From: Gordonia alkaliphila
GTDB taxonomy: Bacteria; Actinomycetota; Actinomycetes; Mycobacteriales; Mycobacteriaceae
Reading direction: 5' to 3'
Assembly: GCF_023017165.1 (NCBI RefSeq)
Contig: NZ_JALKBW010000001.1
Span: 496,001-560,000 of the forward strand
Length of the DNA: 64,000 nucleotides
Position numbers and translations under genes: made by a program. Of this stretch, positions 1 to 9,143 are shown in pieces (positions within the stretch are counted from its first letter, which is position 1; each line of letters begins with the position of its first letter). Under the pieces are notes generated by a model that worked only from the letters and a program-made list of their open reading frames with translations, did not search any database and was not told where the DNA came from.

Positions 1-39
1 GCGACCCTCGACCTCAATGGCTCCGTCTTTCTTAGCCAT
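1..39 (-). CDS. infA: Translation initiation factor IF-1, first 13 codons (runs off window start)
   Basis: The complement of bases 39 to 1 reads MAKKDGAIEVEGR, the conserved N-terminus of actinobacterial IF-1, the small OB-fold factor that helps place initiator tRNA in the ribosomal P site. A GGAGGA ribosome binding site lies just upstream of the ATG. The rest of the gene is outside the window. In most relatives infA follows map on the same strand; here four genes on the opposite strand separate the two. Identification rests on 13 residues, but the match is characteristic and fits the neighbourhood. Confidence 0.85.
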   Translation of the reverse strand, partial: MAKKDGAIEVEGR

Positions 40-83
40 GTCCTCCGCGATTCTGGTCGACGCAGCATGCGTCTCCCGGTTGA

Positions 84-113
84 ATCTTGTGTTTTCCGCT
101 ACGGTCGGTGCAA
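84..113 (-). promoter_or_regulatory. Probable infA promoter (-35 TTGCAC, 18 bp, -10 CAAGAT)
   Basis: On the minus strand TTGCAC (113-108) and CAAGAT (89-84) are separated by 18 bp and lie about 45 bp upstream of the infA start. The spacing equals that of the two ribosomal promoters at 8959-8988 and 43633-43662. The -10 match is weak, so this is only a candidate. I see nothing else in the 225 bp between infA and the next gene. Confidence 0.35.
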
Positions 114-264
114 CGCGCGACTGGTCGCACGCATGCGAGAACGCACGACGCACCGAGGTTCGATGTTACGCGACCTGGGCCGTCAGAGCCAATCGGTGCG
201 CGCGTGGGGCAAGCGACACAGGGCAATCGCCTCCTGGCGACCGAGGCTTTGACAGACTGACTCC

Positions 265-672
265 ATGCGCTCATTCATTCTCCGCACGCTGCTGACCGCC
301 TTCTCCCTGTGGGTGGCAGTGCAGCTGGTTCCCGGGCTGGACTTTGACTTCGGATCGCTCACCAACTGGTGGGCCAAGTTCGGCGTCGTCCTGCTGATCG
401 CTGTGATCTTCGGGGTGGTCAACGCCTTCGTGAAGCCGATCGTGCAGATCCTGTCCATCCCGCTCTACATTCTCACCCTGGGCTTGATTCACATCATCAT
501 CAATGCGTTCATGCTCGAACTGACCGCATGGATCACCAACAACCTCACCCACTGGGGCGTGGACGTGCAGGACTTCTTCTGGTCGGCGATCTTCGGCGCT
601 CTGGTGATCTCGGCGGTCAGCTGGCTCGCGGCGGTGCTGCTGCCCGACAGCGTCGACAACCTGTACAGCTAG
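265..672 (+). CDS. Small membrane protein, phage-holin family 4 (DUF360-like)
   Basis: This is a 135-residue protein with several hydrophobic segments: about residues 4-22, 35-60, 67-90 and a last one near 110-128. Its layout and motifs such as VNAFVKPIVQ and LTLGLIHIIINA match the YvlD/phage holin family 4 of bacterial inner-membrane proteins. Despite the name these are usually chromosomal and their function is poorly defined. The gene lies 7 bp before fdhD on the same strand and may be co-transcribed with it. The ATG was chosen because homology starts immediately after it. Family assignment is fairly secure; the role is unknown. Confidence 0.75.
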   Translation: MRSFILRTLLTAFSLWVAVQLVPGLDFDFGSLTNWWAKFGVVLLIAVIFGVVNAFVKPIVQILSIPLYILTLGLIHIIINAFMLELTAWITNNLTHWGVDVQDFFWSAIFGALVISAVSWLAAVLLPDSVDNLYS

Positions 673-678
673 CCGAGT

Positions 679-1524
679 ATGGGCCGCATCACCGCACGTC
701 GACGCGTGCTGCGCGTACACCGCGACGGTGCCGCTGCGGACCGCGCCGATCTGCTGGCCGTGGAAGAACCCCTGGAGATCCGGGTCGACGGTCGGCCGCT
801 GTCGGTCACCATGCGCACGCCGGGCGACGACATCGAACTCAGTCTCGGCTTCCTCGTCGCCGAGGGCATCATCGCCTCCCACGCGGACGTGGTCTCCGCG
901 GGCTTCCGGGGCGGCGAGGCACTGGACGTGACGCTCGCCGCGCACGTCGCGCCGCCGTCGGACGATCTGTCCCGCCACGTGACCACCACGAGCGCGTGCG
1001 GCGTCTGCGGCAAGACGTCCCTCGCGGCGGTCCACACTTCCTCCCGCTTTCACCCGGACGCCGATCCGGTGCGGGTGAGCGCCGACTTCCTCCTCGACCT
1101 TCCCGACCGACTGCGCGCCAAGCAGACCGCCTTCGACAAGACCGGCGGCCTGCACGCGGCCGCCCTGTTCGATGCGTACAGCGGCGAGCTGCTGGTGGTC
1201 CGCGAGGACGTAGGGCGGCACAACGCCGTCGACAAGGTGGTCGGCTGGGCGCTCACCGAGCAGCGGCTGCCACTGACCGGCACGGTGCTGCAGGTCTCCG
1301 GGCGCGCCAGCTTCGAGTTGGTCCTCAAGGCGGCGATGGCCGGGATCCCCGTGCTCTCGGCCGTGTCGGCGCCGTCGTCGATGGCCGCGGAACTCGCCGT
1401 CGACCACGGCATCACACTGGCCGGCTTCACCCGGGGCGACTCCCTGGTCCTGTATGCGCGCTCGGACCGCGTCGTCGGGCCGTCGGCCGCCGAGGTCGCG
1501 GACGGCCCCGAGCCCACCCGGTAG
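679..1524 (+). CDS. fdhD: Formate dehydrogenase accessory sulfurtransferase FdhD
   Basis: FdhD passes sulfur from a cysteine desulfurase to the bis-MGD molybdenum cofactor of formate dehydrogenase-type enzymes. The 281-residue product has the diagnostic SACGVCGK motif near residues 106-113, holding the two sulfur-carrying cysteines. It also has the C-terminal [17 protein letters not shown] segment typical of the family. No formate dehydrogenase gene is in the window. NarG, encoded 18 kb away, also uses bis-MGD but is not known to need FdhD. The gene follows the holin-like gene by 6 bp and precedes dtd closely. From memory, Corynebacterium also has an fdhD next to its split ribosomal cluster, which may reflect shared history. 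Confidence 0.93.
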   Translation: MGRITARRRVLRVHRDGAAADRADLLAVEEPLEIRVDGRPLSVTMRTPGDDIELSLGFLVAEGIIASHADVVSAGFRGGEALDVTLAAHVAPPSDDLSRHVTTTSACGVCGKTSLAAVHTSSRFHPDADPVRVSADFLLDLPDRLRAKQTAFDKTGGLHAAALFDAYSGELLVVREDVGRHNAVDKVVGWALTEQRLPLTGTVLQVSGRASFELVLKAAMAGIPVLSAVSAPSSMAAELAVDHGITLAGFTRGDSLVLYARSDRVVGPSAAEVADGPEPTR

Positions 1525-1534
1525 GGTCACCGGG

Positions 1535-1984
1535 GTGCGAGCGGTCATTCAACGAGTCAGCGCCGGATCGGTCACCGTCGACGGCGAATGCCTCGGCACC
1601 CTGGAGTTGGCCGACGGCGCGCTCGGCCTCGTGGCGCTGGTCGGCGTGACCCACGACGACGGACCGGCGCAGGCGACGAAGCTGGCCGACAAGATCTGGG
1701 GCCTGCGCATCTTCGACGGCGACGGCGGCCCGGAGCGGTCCGCCGCCGACGTCGGCGCGCCCATCCTGGTGATCAGCCAGTTCACCCTGTACGGCAACAC
1801 CGACAAGGGCCGTCGTCCCACCTGGAACGCCGCGGCACCGGGTCCGGTCGCCGAGCCGCTCGTCGACACGGTGGTGGCGGAGCTGCGGGCGCGCGGCGCG
1901 CACGTGGAGACCGGACGGTTCGGCGCCGACATGAAGGTCGCGCTGGTCAACGACGGCCCGGTGACCCTGCTCCTCGAGGTCTGA
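1535..1984 (+). CDS. dtd: D-aminoacyl-tRNA deacylase
   Basis: Dtd hydrolyses D-amino acids from mischarged tRNA. The 149-residue product starts VRAVIQRVS, the classical N-terminus of the family. It carries the catalytic-site motif SQFTLYG near residues 80-86 and the NDGPVT segment holding the Gly-Pro chirality filter near the C-terminus. The GTG at 1535 is chosen over the upstream in-frame ATG at 1454 because homology begins exactly there and the earlier start would overlap fdhD by 71 bp. The gene ends one base before the next start, so the two are probably co-translated. Confidence 0.93.
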   Translation: MRAVIQRVSAGSVTVDGECLGTLELADGALGLVALVGVTHDDGPAQATKLADKIWGLRIFDGDGGPERSAADVGAPILVISQFTLYGNTDKGRRPTWNAAAPGPVAEPLVDTVVAELRARGAHVETGRFGADMKVALVNDGPVTLLLEV

Positions 1985-1985
1985 G

Positions 1986-3179
1986 GTGCCCGTCCCCCGC
2001 CCCGCGGGCGTGCTCGCGATCGGCGCGGTCGCCTTCGCAGCGTCCCTCGCTCTCGGCCTGCTGCTCGGCTTCGGCCACGACCAGATCGACCTCGACGTCT
2101 ATCGCGCCGGCGCGCAGGCCTGGCTCGACGATGTGGACCTGTACGCCGCCTGGTTCCCGGTGCACCACATCTGGCTGCCGTTCACCTATCCCCCGCTCGC
2201 GGCCGTCGTCTTCACCCCGTTTGCGATCCTGCCCGCCACGGCCGCCGCGGTCGCGATGGCCACCCTGTCGATGGCGTCGTTGGCCGGCACGGTGTGGCTC
2301 ATCCTCACCCGTATCCGCCCCGACCTGGACCGGATGATCGCCGTCGGACTCATGCTCGTCGCTCTCGCTGTCGCCATCCAGCTGGAGCCGGTCACCGAGA
2401 CCCTCGGCTTCGGCCAGGTGAATCTGATCCTGATGTTCCTGGTCACCGCAGACCTGCTGGTCGAGAGACCCTGGTGGCCGCGCGGCATGCTGATCGGCCT
2501 CGCCGCCGCGGTGAAGCTGACCCCGGCGGCGTTCGGACTGTTCTTTCTGCTCAACCGCGACGTCCGCGCCGTCGCCACCCTCATCGGCTCGGCCGCCGCG
2601 GCCACCGCCGTCGGCTTCCTCCTCGCGTGGCACGATTCGCTGGAGTACTGGTTCGGCGGCGTGTTGACCGGGACGGACCGCATCGGGACGACGTTCTTCT
2701 CGTCGAATCAGTCCTGGAAGGGTGTGCTCGCGCGACTGGCCCCGGACGCCGGCGCCGCGCTGTGGCTGCTCGGCGCGACGATCGTGGTGGGCTGTGCCGC
2801 GATCCTGATGGTGCGGCTGCTGCGCGCCGGACGTGCACCGGAGGCGATGGTGGTCAACGCGCTGGCGGTGCTGCTCTGCTCACCGGTGTCGTGGTCGCAC
2901 CACTGGGTCTGGGTGGTGCCCGCGCTGGTCCTGGCGGTCGACGCCGCGGTGCGGGGCCCGCACCGGGCGGCGCTCATCGCCGGCACCACGGCCGTGACCG
3001 CGGTCTTCGCCATCGGACCGCATTGGCTGGTCCCGTACTGGCGGTCGCCGCAGCACAGCCCGGAACTCGAGTGGGCGTGGTGGCAGCACCTGATCGGCGA
3101 CACCTACTCGCTGATCGCCGCAGCCGTCCTCCTAGCCGGCGTCGCGTTCTACCGGCCGACGGTCAGGGCCGCGGTGTGA
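1986..3179 (+). CDS. Polytopic mannosyltransferase-like protein, GT87/DUF2029 family
   Basis: This 397-residue integral membrane protein has about ten hydrophobic helices. It belongs to the GT87 family of polyprenyl-phosphate-mannose-dependent alpha-1,2-mannosyltransferases (PimE and relatives), which elongate lipoglycans of the mycobacterial envelope. Visible family features are an early loop with acidic residues ([12 protein letters not shown], near 35-46) and a later segment SWSHHWVW near residue 303. The GTG at 1986 overlaps the neighbourhood of the dtd stop and suits coupling. The 3' end overlaps the convergent map gene by 17 bp. Which lipoglycan it modifies cannot be told. Confidence 0.75.
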   Translation: MPVPRPAGVLAIGAVAFAASLALGLLLGFGHDQIDLDVYRAGAQAWLDDVDLYAAWFPVHHIWLPFTYPPLAAVVFTPFAILPATAAAVAMATLSMASLAGTVWLILTRIRPDLDRMIAVGLMLVALAVAIQLEPVTETLGFGQVNLILMFLVTADLLVERPWWPRGMLIGLAAAVKLTPAAFGLFFLLNRDVRAVATLIGSAAAATAVGFLLAWHDSLEYWFGGVLTGTDRIGTTFFSSNQSWKGVLARLAPDAGAALWLLGATIVVGCAAILMVRLLRAGRAPEAMVVNALAVLLCSPVSWSHHWVWVVPALVLAVDAAVRGPHRAALIAGTTAVTAVFAIGPHWLVPYWRSPQHSPELEWAWWQHLIGDTYSLIAAAVLLAGVAFYRPTVRAAV

Positions 3180-3960
3180 GAATGCGCGGGCCGTCCTCGG
3201 TCACCGCGACGGTGTGTTCCCAGTGGGAGGCGCGCGTGCCGTCGTCGGTCACGACGGTCCAGTCGTCCTCGAGGATCGACGTGTCGGGACCGCCCAGCGT
3301 CAGCATGGGTTCGATGGCGAGCGTGGAGCCGATCGCCAGCAGCTCCTTGCCGCGCCCGGGATTGTCCTCGTTGGCCACGAACGGATCCATGTGCATCTCG
3401 CGACCGATGCCGTGCCCGCCGTAGCCTTCGACGATGCCGAAGGAGCGGCCGAACCGCTTCTCGGCGGCGCGGGTCCCGGCTTCGATGGCCTTGGAGACGT
3501 CGTTCACGGTGGCCTCGGCGATCATCGCCGCGATACCCGCTTCCAGCGACATCCGGGTGGCTTCGTTGAGCTCTTCGTCGAGCTTCGACAGCGGCCCGAT
3601 GCCGAAGCTCCAGGCGGAGTCGCCGTGCCAGCCGTCGAGAATGGCGCCGCAGTCCACAGACACCAGGTCGCCGGTGGCGAGCACCACCTTCGAGGACGGG
3701 ATGCCGTGCACCACGACCTCGTTGACCGAGCTGCAGATCGACCCGGGGAAGCCGTGGTAGCCCTTGAACGACGGCACTGCCCCGGCCTCGCGGATCACCG
3801 TTTCGGCGATCTCGTCGAGGTCGGCGGTGGTCACACCGGGCTTGGCCTCCTGGCGGCAGGCCACGAGGGCGGCGCCGACGATGACGCCGGCCGCCTCCAT
3901 CGCATCCAGTTCGCCGGGTGTGCGGAAGGGAACGACCTTCCGCTTACGGAAGCGAACCAC
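3163..3960 (-). CDS. map: Methionine aminopeptidase, type I
   Basis: This 265-residue metalloprotease removes the initiator methionine from new proteins. The pita-bread fold motifs are present: the substrate-binding histidine in [10 protein letters not shown], the metal aspartates in [17 protein letters not shown], the histidine in [12 protein letters not shown] and the glutamate in AIEPML. It is the last gene of the secY-adk-map cluster, as in many actinobacteria, starting 2 bp after the adk stop. Its 3' end overlaps the convergent GT87 gene. Confidence 0.96.
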   Translation of the reverse strand: MVRFRKRKVVPFRTPGELDAMEAAGVIVGAALVACRQEAKPGVTTADLDEIAETVIREAGAVPSFKGYHGFPGSICSSVNEVVVHGIPSSKVVLATGDLVSVDCGAILDGWHGDSAWSFGIGPLSKLDEELNEATRMSLEAGIAAMIAEATVNDVSKAIEAGTRAAEKRFGRSFGIVEGYGGHGIGREMHMDPFVANEDNPGRGKELLAIGSTLAIEPMLTLGGPDTSILEDDWTVVTDDGTRASHWEHTVAVTEDGPRILTPRP

Positions 3961-3962
3961 TA

Positions 3963-4508
3963 TTACTTACCGAGCTTGCTCAGCACCTGGGTGTGCACGT
4001 CGGCCACTTCGCCCATGCCGTCGATCTCGGTGATCGAACCGGCGTAGTGGGTCAGCAGCGGCGCGGTCTCGTCGGCGTAGACCTTCATCCGGTTGCGGAT
4101 GACGTCTTCGGTGTCGTCGGCGCGGCCGCGGGCGAGCATGCGCTCCACGACGGCGTCTTCGTCGACCACGAACGACAGCACGCCGTCGAGCTCCACGTTG
4201 GCGTCGGCGAGAATGCCGGACAGCGCTTCGGCCTGCTCCACGGAGCGGGGGAAGCCGTCGAGGATGAAGCCCTTGACCGCGTCCGGCTCCACGAGACGCT
4301 CGCGCACCATGTTGACGGTGATCTCCGGCGGCACCAGGTTGCCGGCGTCGAGGTACTTCTTGGCCTCGAGACCGATCGGCGTGCCCTGCGAGATGTTCGC
4401 GCGGAACAGGTCACCGGTGGAGATGTGCGGAATGCCCAACGCTTCGGAGAGCAGTTCGGCCTGCGTCCCCTTGCCTGCTCCGGGAGGTCCGAGAATGACG
4501 AGTCTCAC
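3963..4508 (-). CDS. adk: Adenylate kinase (short form)
   Basis: Adk interconverts ATP plus AMP with two ADP. The 181-residue protein is the short type without the zinc LID insert, as in Mycobacterium tuberculosis. The P-loop [10 protein letters not shown] lies at residues 7-16 and the AMP site includes STGDLFR and [12 protein letters not shown]. The ATG overlaps the secY stop by 4 bp, indicating translational coupling. Confidence 0.97.
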   Translation of the reverse strand: MRLVILGPPGAGKGTQAELLSEALGIPHISTGDLFRANISQGTPIGLEAKKYLDAGNLVPPEITVNMVRERLVEPDAVKGFILDGFPRSVEQAEALSGILADANVELDGVLSFVVDEDAVVERMLARGRADDTEDVIRNRMKVYADETAPLLTHYAGSITEIDGMGEVADVHTQVLSKLGK

Positions 4509-5836
4509 TTGAGGAACCCTTCGTATTTGCGTTGCATCAGCTGGCTACTGATCTGCTTTAGCGTATCGAGGCCGACGGCCACCATGATCAGAAGTGCCGT
4601 ACCGCCGAACGGGAGATTGGCCACACTGCTGCTGTTGCCGATCTCCAGGAACAGGTTCGGCAGGATCGCGATGATGCCCAGGTACAGCGAGCCGGGCAGC
4701 GTGATCCGGCTGAGCACGAAGCTCAGGTAGTCGGCGGTCGGTTTGCCCGGACGGATCCCCGGGATGAAGCCGCCGTAGCGCTTCATGTCGTCGGCGCGTT
4801 CCTCCGGGTTGAAGGTCACGGCCACGTAGAAGTACGTGAAGAAGATGATCAGCAGGAAGTACGTCGCGATGTGGAACCAGCTGCCCGGATCCACCAGGTT
4901 GTCCTGAATCCAGAGTTTCCAGCCGGAGATCTCGCCGCTGCCCTGGGTCACGCTGATGATGAGCTGCGGGATGTACAGCAGCGACGACGCGAAGATCACC
5001 GGGATGACGCCCGCAGTGTTGACCTTGATCGGGATGTAGGTCGACGATCCGCCGTACATCTTGCGGCCCACCATGCGCTTGGCGTACTGGACCGGGACGC
5101 GACGCTGACCCTGCTCGATGAACACGACGGCGACGAGGATGATCAGCACGGCCAGGCAGACCAGGCCGAAGATCAGGCCGCCACGGCTCTGCAGGATGGT
5201 GCGGCCTTCGGCCGGGAGGCGCGCGGCGATGCCGGCGAAGATCAGCAGCGACATGCCGTTGCCGACGCCGCGCTCGGTGATCAATTCGCCGAACCACATG
5301 ACCAGGCAGGCGCCCGCGGTCATGACCAGGACAATGAGGGTGAGCGCCATGATGGACTTGTCGACCAGGATGGCGTCGGAATTACAGTTTCCGCCCGACG
5401 ACGGCAGCAGGTTGCCCGCGGCTGCGAGGGCCACGATGCCGGTGGACTGCAGCAGTGCCAGCGCCACCGTGAGGTAGCGGGTGTACTGCGTCATCTTGTT
5501 CTGGCCGGACTGGCCTTCCTTGCGGAGCTGCTCGAAGCGCGGAATCACCACGGTGAGCAGCTGCACGATGATCGACGCCGTGATGTACGGCATGATGCCG
5601 ATCGCGAAGACCGACAGCTGCAGTAGCGCGCCGCCGGAGAACATGTTGATCAGCGAGTACACCTGGCCGGTGTCGCCGGTGGTGGCGGCGTCGACACAGT
5701 TGTTGATCTCGCGGAAGTCCACACCGGGCGACGGCAGCGTCGCGCCGAAGCGGTAGAGGACGAGGATGCCGAGGACAAAGAAGATCTTCTTCCTCAGGTC
5801 TGGCGTCCGGAAGGTCGCCACGAGGCTGGAAAGCAC
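4505..5836 (-). CDS. secY: Preprotein translocase subunit SecY
   Basis: SecY is the pore of the SecYEG translocon. The 443-residue product has ten predicted membrane helices and family motifs such as the N-terminal [11 protein letters not shown], the first-helix region ending [11 protein letters not shown], and [15 protein letters not shown] near residue 80. The cytosolic [17 protein letters not shown] loop, which contacts the ribosome and SecA, is near residue 240. It is followed by adk with a 4 bp overlap. The 214 bp between rplO and secY contain a strong hairpin, so secY-adk-map may have their own promoter. Confidence 0.97.
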   Translation of the reverse strand: MLSSLVATFRTPDLRKKIFFVLGILVLYRFGATLPSPGVDFREINNCVDAATTGDTGQVYSLINMFSGGALLQLSVFAIGIMPYITASIIVQLLTVVIPRFEQLRKEGQSGQNKMTQYTRYLTVALALLQSTGIVALAAAGNLLPSSGGNCNSDAILVDKSIMALTLIVLVMTAGACLVMWFGELITERGVGNGMSLLIFAGIAARLPAEGRTILQSRGGLIFGLVCLAVLIILVAVVFIEQGQRRVPVQYAKRMVGRKMYGGSSTYIPIKVNTAGVIPVIFASSLLYIPQLIISVTQGSGEISGWKLWIQDNLVDPGSWFHIATYFLLIIFFTYFYVAVTFNPEERADDMKRYGGFIPGIRPGKPTADYLSFVLSRITLPGSLYLGIIAILPNLFLEIGNSSSVANLPFGGTALLIMVAVGLDTLKQISSQLMQRKYEGFLK

Positions 5837-5980
5837 TAACTCCTCCTACGACCGCGCGATCTTTCGACCGTCAGCGGTGCTCGGCTTCATCTCGTTGAAA
5901 AGTACTCGACGGGTCGCTTTCGCGTCCGTCACGCGGGCGGGGCCCGCAGAACCAAAACTTTAACAGCCGCCATGAGCGGC

Positions 5981-6039
5981 CGGTCAGGTGCGCCCGGTCT
6001 CATCCCGTGACGGGACGACGACGCGGGCACACCTGACCG
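5981..6039 (-). terminator. Long hairpin between rplO and secY
   Basis: Bases 5981-5996 pair with 6024-6039 over 16 positions with one mismatch. A second small inverted repeat (CCCGT/ACGGG) sits in the loop. It begins 12 bp after the rplO stop on the minus strand. No T-tract follows, so it may act as a leaky terminator or attenuator that sets secY-adk-map expression apart from the ribosomal genes. Confidence 0.5.
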
Positions 6040-6050
6040 TTGGTACAGAC

Positions 6051-6494
6051 CTACTGCTCGGTGACCGAACCGCCGGCGGCGGTGATCTTTTCCTTCGCAG
6101 CACCGGTGAACTTGTCAGCGGTGATGTCCAGCTTGACGGTCAGTTCGCCGTCGCCCAGGACCTTGACCAGCCGGTTCTTGCGCACGGCGCCGGCGGCGAC
6201 GAGCTCGGCGACACCGACGGTGCCACCCTCCGGGAACAGGTTGGCGAGATCGCCGACGTTGACGACCTGGTACTCGACCCGGTTGCGGTTCTTGAAGCCC
6301 TTGAGCTTCGGGAGACGCATGTGGATCGGCATCTGGCCGCCCTCGAATGCGGCGGGCACGTTCTTGCGTGCCTTGGTGCCCTTGGTGCCGCGACCCGCGG
6401 TCTTACCCTTGGAACCTTCACCGCGACCCACGCGGGTCTTCTCGGTCTTCGACCCGGGAGCCGGGCGAAGGTGATGCAGCTTGATAGCGCTCAT
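6051..6494 (-). CDS. rplO: 50S ribosomal protein L15
   Basis: This is a 147-residue large-subunit protein. The N-terminus ([13 protein letters not shown]) and the glycine/lysine-rich segment [14 protein letters not shown] are typical of bacterial L15. It overlaps rpmD by 4 bp, as usual in the spc operon, and is the last ribosomal gene of this half of the operon before the hairpin at 5981-6039. Confidence 0.97.
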   Translation of the reverse strand: MSAIKLHHLRPAPGSKTEKTRVGRGEGSKGKTAGRGTKGTKARKNVPAAFEGGQMPIHMRLPKLKGFKNRNRVEYQVVNVGDLANLFPEGGTVGVAELVAAGAVRKNRLVKVLGDGELTVKLDITADKFTGAAKEKITAAGGSVTEQ

Positions 6495-6676
6495 TCGTTG
6501 ACCTCTTCAACAGTCACGAGGTGCCGCACGGCCTTGACCAGGCCGCGGTTGATCGGGGTGTCCTCGCGCGTGACGGTCTTGCGGATGCCCTTGAGGCCAA
6601 GGGTGCGCAGGCTGTCACGCTGGTTCTTCTTGGTACCGATGGTGCCCTTGATCTGGGTGATCTTCAGCTGTGCCAT
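6491..6676 (-). CDS. rpmD: 50S ribosomal protein L30
   Basis: This 61-residue protein has the conserved L30 pattern ([10 protein letters not shown], then LRTLGLKGI, ending RHLVTVEEV). It sits between rpsE (3 bp gap) and rplO (4 bp overlap) in the normal spc order. Confidence 0.96.
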   Translation of the reverse strand: MAQLKITQIKGTIGTKKNQRDSLRTLGLKGIRKTVTREDTPINRGLVKAVRHLVTVEEVNE

Positions 6677-6679
6677 GGT

Positions 6680-7339
6680 TTACTTCCCTTCGGTCGCCGC
6701 GGCGGCAGCAGCGGCGCGAGCGCGCAGCATGCCGGCCGGTGCGACGTCTTCGACGGGCAGGCCACGTCGAGCAGCGACCTCTTCAGGCTGCTGAAGCGAC
6801 TTGAGCGCCTCGACGGTGGCGTGCACCACGTTGATCGCATTGTCCGAGCCCAGGCTCTTGGCGAGGATGTCGGTGACACCCGCGCACTCGAGGACGGCGC
6901 GCACGGCGCCACCGGCGATGACACCGGTACCCGGGCTGGCCGGACGCAGCATAACGACGCCGGCCGCAGCCTCACCCTGAACCGGGTGGGTCACGGTGCC
7001 GCCGATCATCGGGACGCGGAAGAAGCTCTTGCGAGCCTCCTCGACACCCTTCTGGATCGCCGCGGGAACTTCCTTGGCCTTGCCGTAGCCGACACCGACC
7101 ATGCCCTGGCCGTCGCCGACCACCACGAGCGCGGTGAAGCTGAAGCGGCGTCCGCCCTTGACCACCTTCGAGACGCGGTTGATGGTCACCACGCGCTCGA
7201 GATGGTTGCGCTCTTCGCGCTCGTTGCGGCCACCGCGGCTGTCGCGACGGTCGCCGCGGCCGCGGCGCTCGCCGCGATTGTCGTTGCTGTTGTTGGCGCC
7301 GGCAGGTGCGTTTCTGCCGTCACGCGCGGGTCCGGGCAT
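6680..7339 (-). CDS. rpsE: 30S ribosomal protein S5
   Basis: S5 helps keep decoding accurate and contacts the mRNA entry channel. The 219-residue form has an N-terminal extension of about 45 residues rich in Arg, Gly and Asn, as in other Mycobacteriales, and then the canonical [21 protein letters not shown] region. The ATG at 7339 is preferred over the longer open frame because it begins the usual MPGP-like N-terminus and lies just after rplR. Confidence 0.96.
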   Translation of the reverse strand: MPGPARDGRNAPAGANNSNDNRGERRGRGDRRDSRGGRNEREERNHLERVVTINRVSKVVKGGRRFSFTALVVVGDGQGMVGVGYGKAKEVPAAIQKGVEEARKSFFRVPMIGGTVTHPVQGEAAAGVVMLRPASPGTGVIAGGAVRAVLECAGVTDILAKSLGSDNAINVVHATVEALKSLQQPEEVAARRGLPVEDVAPAGMLRARAAAAAAATEGK

Positions 7340-7382
7340 TAGAGATCCCCTCCGGTCATGGTCATGGTCATCACGTTGATCA

Positions 7383-7778
7383 TCAGAACGCCAGGCCTCC
7401 CTCGCGGGCAGCGTCGGCCAGGGCCGCGATGCGACCGTGGTAGGCCTTGCCGCCGCGGTCGAAGACCACGGTCTCGATGCCGGCAGCCTTGGCGCGCTGG
7501 GCGACGAGCTCGCCGACCTTGGCGGCCTGGGCGCTCTTGTCGCCGCCGGCGCCACGCACGTCGGCCTCGATCGAGCTGGCGGCGGCCAGGGTGTGGCCGG
7601 TCAGATCGTCGATCACCTGAACGTGGATGTGGCGGCTGCTGCGGTGCACGGCCATGCGCGGACGCTCGGCGGTGCCGTTGACCTTCTTGCGCAGGCGGAA
7701 GTGACGACGCTTGGTCGCGGTGCGACGACGGGTCGACGCGTCCTTGCCGAGGGGTGTGCGGTCGATTGCTTCACTCAT
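7383..7778 (-). CDS. rplR: 50S ribosomal protein L18
   Basis: This 131-residue 5S-rRNA-binding protein shows the family core [20 protein letters not shown] and the C-terminal [20 protein letters not shown]. It lies 3 bp after rplF in the usual order. Confidence 0.97.
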   Translation of the reverse strand: MSEAIDRTPLGKDASTRRRTATKRRHFRLRKKVNGTAERPRMAVHRSSRHIHVQVIDDLTGHTLAAASSIEADVRGAGGDKSAQAAKVGELVAQRAKAAGIETVVFDRGGKAYHGRIAALADAAREGGLAF

Positions 7779-7781
7779 GTC

Positions 7782-8318
7782 TTACTTACCCGTCTTTCCG
7801 ACCTTGCGGCGGATCTGCTCACCCTCGTAGCGCACGCCCTTGCCCTTGTACGGGTCCGGACGACGCAGACGACGGATGTTCGCCGAGATCTGGCCGACTA
7901 GCTGCTTGTCGATACCCGAGACCGAGAACTTGGTCGGAGACTCCACCGCGAAGGTGATGCCTTCCGGAGCCTCGATCGGCACGGGGTGGCTGTAGCCCAG
8001 GGCGAACTCGAGATCGCGGCCCTTGGCCTGCACGCGGTAACCGACGCCGTAGATCTCCATCTTGGTGGTGTAACCGTTGGTGACACCTTCGACGAGATTG
8101 CTGACGAGCGAGCGGTTGAGGCCGTGGAGAGCGCGGTTACGACGATCGTCGTCGGGCCGGGTCACCACGATGGTGTTGTCTTCCTGAGCCACAGCGATGG
8201 GCTCAGTGACGGTGAGGCTCAGTTCGCCCTTGGGGCCCTTGACCTTCACGTCCTGGCCGGCGATGGTCACTTCCACGCCAGCAGGGATAGCAATGGGGTT
8301 CTTACCGATACGCGACAT
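7782..8318 (-). CDS. rplF: 50S ribosomal protein L6
   Basis: This 178-residue protein starts MSRIGKNPI, as bacterial L6 does, and ends with the conserved [17 protein letters not shown] region that contacts 23S rRNA near the sarcin-ricin loop. It sits between rpsH (14 bp gap) and rplR. Confidence 0.97.
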   Translation of the reverse strand: MSRIGKNPIAIPAGVEVTIAGQDVKVKGPKGELSLTVTEPIAVAQEDNTIVVTRPDDDRRNRALHGLNRSLVSNLVEGVTNGYTTKMEIYGVGYRVQAKGRDLEFALGYSHPVPIEAPEGITFAVESPTKFSVSGIDKQLVGQISANIRRLRRPDPYKGKGVRYEGEQIRRKVGKTGK

Positions 8319-8332
8319 TTCTTGCGCTCCCC

Positions 8333-8731
8333 TTACCAGACGTACGCGAGGACTTCGCCGCCCACGCCCTGGTTGATTGCCTGGCGATCGGTCAGCAGGC
8401 CCGACGACGTGGAGATGATCGCCACGCCGAGGCCGCCCAGCACCTTCGGCAGGTTGGTGGACTTTGCGTACACGCGCAGACCCGGCTTCGACACGCGACG
8501 GAGGCCAGCGATGCTGCGCTCCCGACTCGGGCCGTACTTCAGGGTCACGGTGAGCTTCTTCCCGACCTCGGCGTCTTCGACGCGGAAGTCGGTGATGTAG
8601 CCCTCACGCTTGAGGATCTCGGCGATGTTCACCTTGATCTTCGACGAGGGCAGAGACACCTCGTCGTGGTACGCCGAGTTGGCGTTACGCAGACGCGTCA
8701 GAAAGTCTGCGATCGGGTCAGTCATGGTCAT
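8333..8731 (-). CDS. rpsH: 30S ribosomal protein S8
   Basis: This is the 132-residue small-subunit S8, with N-terminal [14 protein letters not shown] and C-terminal [18 protein letters not shown] motif (here [14 protein letters not shown]). Two ATGs (8731 and 8725) are possible; a GAAAGG ribosome binding site lies just upstream. In most relatives rpsH directly follows rpsZ. Here it is the first gene of a separate transcription unit with its own promoter, and rpsZ lies 33 kb away. Confidence 0.97.
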   Translation of the reverse strand: MTMTDPIADFLTRLRNANSAYHDEVSLPSSKIKVNIAEILKREGYITDFRVEDAEVGKKLTVTLKYGPSRERSIAGLRRVSKPGLRVYAKSTNLPKVLGGLGVAIISTSSGLLTDRQAINQGVGGEVLAYVW

Positions 8732-8746
8732 GGTTGACCGTCAACC
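8732..8746. promoter_or_regulatory. Short palindrome at the rpsH start
   Basis: GGTTGAC and GTCAACC pair around one central base, ending immediately before the rpsH start codon. It could be an operator or an RNA hairpin limiting rpsH translation. Support is only the symmetry and the position. The rest of 8747-9078 is an untranslated leader and spacer with no gene that I can see apart from the promoter noted separately. Confidence 0.3.
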
Positions 8747-8958
8747 TTTCTCGTAGTGGTTCCCATGCAACGCCGGGCGCAGACTCGTGAGAGTCGTTGA
8801 CCTGCGGTGGGCCTTCCACGAAGTGGATAGTTGTGCAAGGTTCTGCGGATCGATCGCTCTCACCGCGACCTTGTCCGATTCCATTGGCTTTTCGCCGGGA
8901 CCGGAAAAGGTATGAAGTTGTGGCTCCCGGGGGCACAGTTCACCCGGGCAACCGTTCA

Positions 8959-8988
8959 AGTGTAGGTAATCGCAGGCCGGACCGGCAA
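8959..8988 (-). promoter_or_regulatory. Promoter of the rpsH half of the spc operon
   Basis: On the minus strand TTGCCG (8988-8983), an 18 bp spacer and TACACT (8964-8959) form a sigma-A-type promoter about 220 bp before rpsH. The block resembles the rplN promoter at 43633-43662: both share TTGC, the spacer core GGCCTGCG, TACACT and the downstream stretch CGGTTGCC. The repeated sequence is the main evidence that both are real. Confidence 0.7.
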
Positions 8989-9078
8989 ATCGTGCCGCGA
9001 GCGCACGATGGAGCCGTTGTCCACGTCGCCGACTGCTACTTCACTGGATCCTGAGCACGAGCGGTGAGCGGCCACGAG

Positions 9079-9143
9079 GGAATAGGACTGCCGCGTACGA
9101 CGCGCCCGGTACTCTGACGCGGCAACCATCAGGGGGAACACAC
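9079..9143 (+). promoter_or_regulatory. Promoter/leader of the first kinase gene
   Basis: This block contains GGAATAGGACTG, then TACTCT at 9110-9115 and an AGGGGG ribosome binding site. It is nearly repeated upstream of the second kinase gene at 11559-11623. TACTCT is a plausible -10 element. Conservation between the two copies indicates that the promoter was duplicated together with the gene. Confidence 0.5.

Noticed and set aside
265..672. A prophage remnant, because of the holin-family protein
   Set aside because: Holin family 4 proteins of this type are ordinary chromosomal membrane proteins in actinobacteria and no other phage gene is near.
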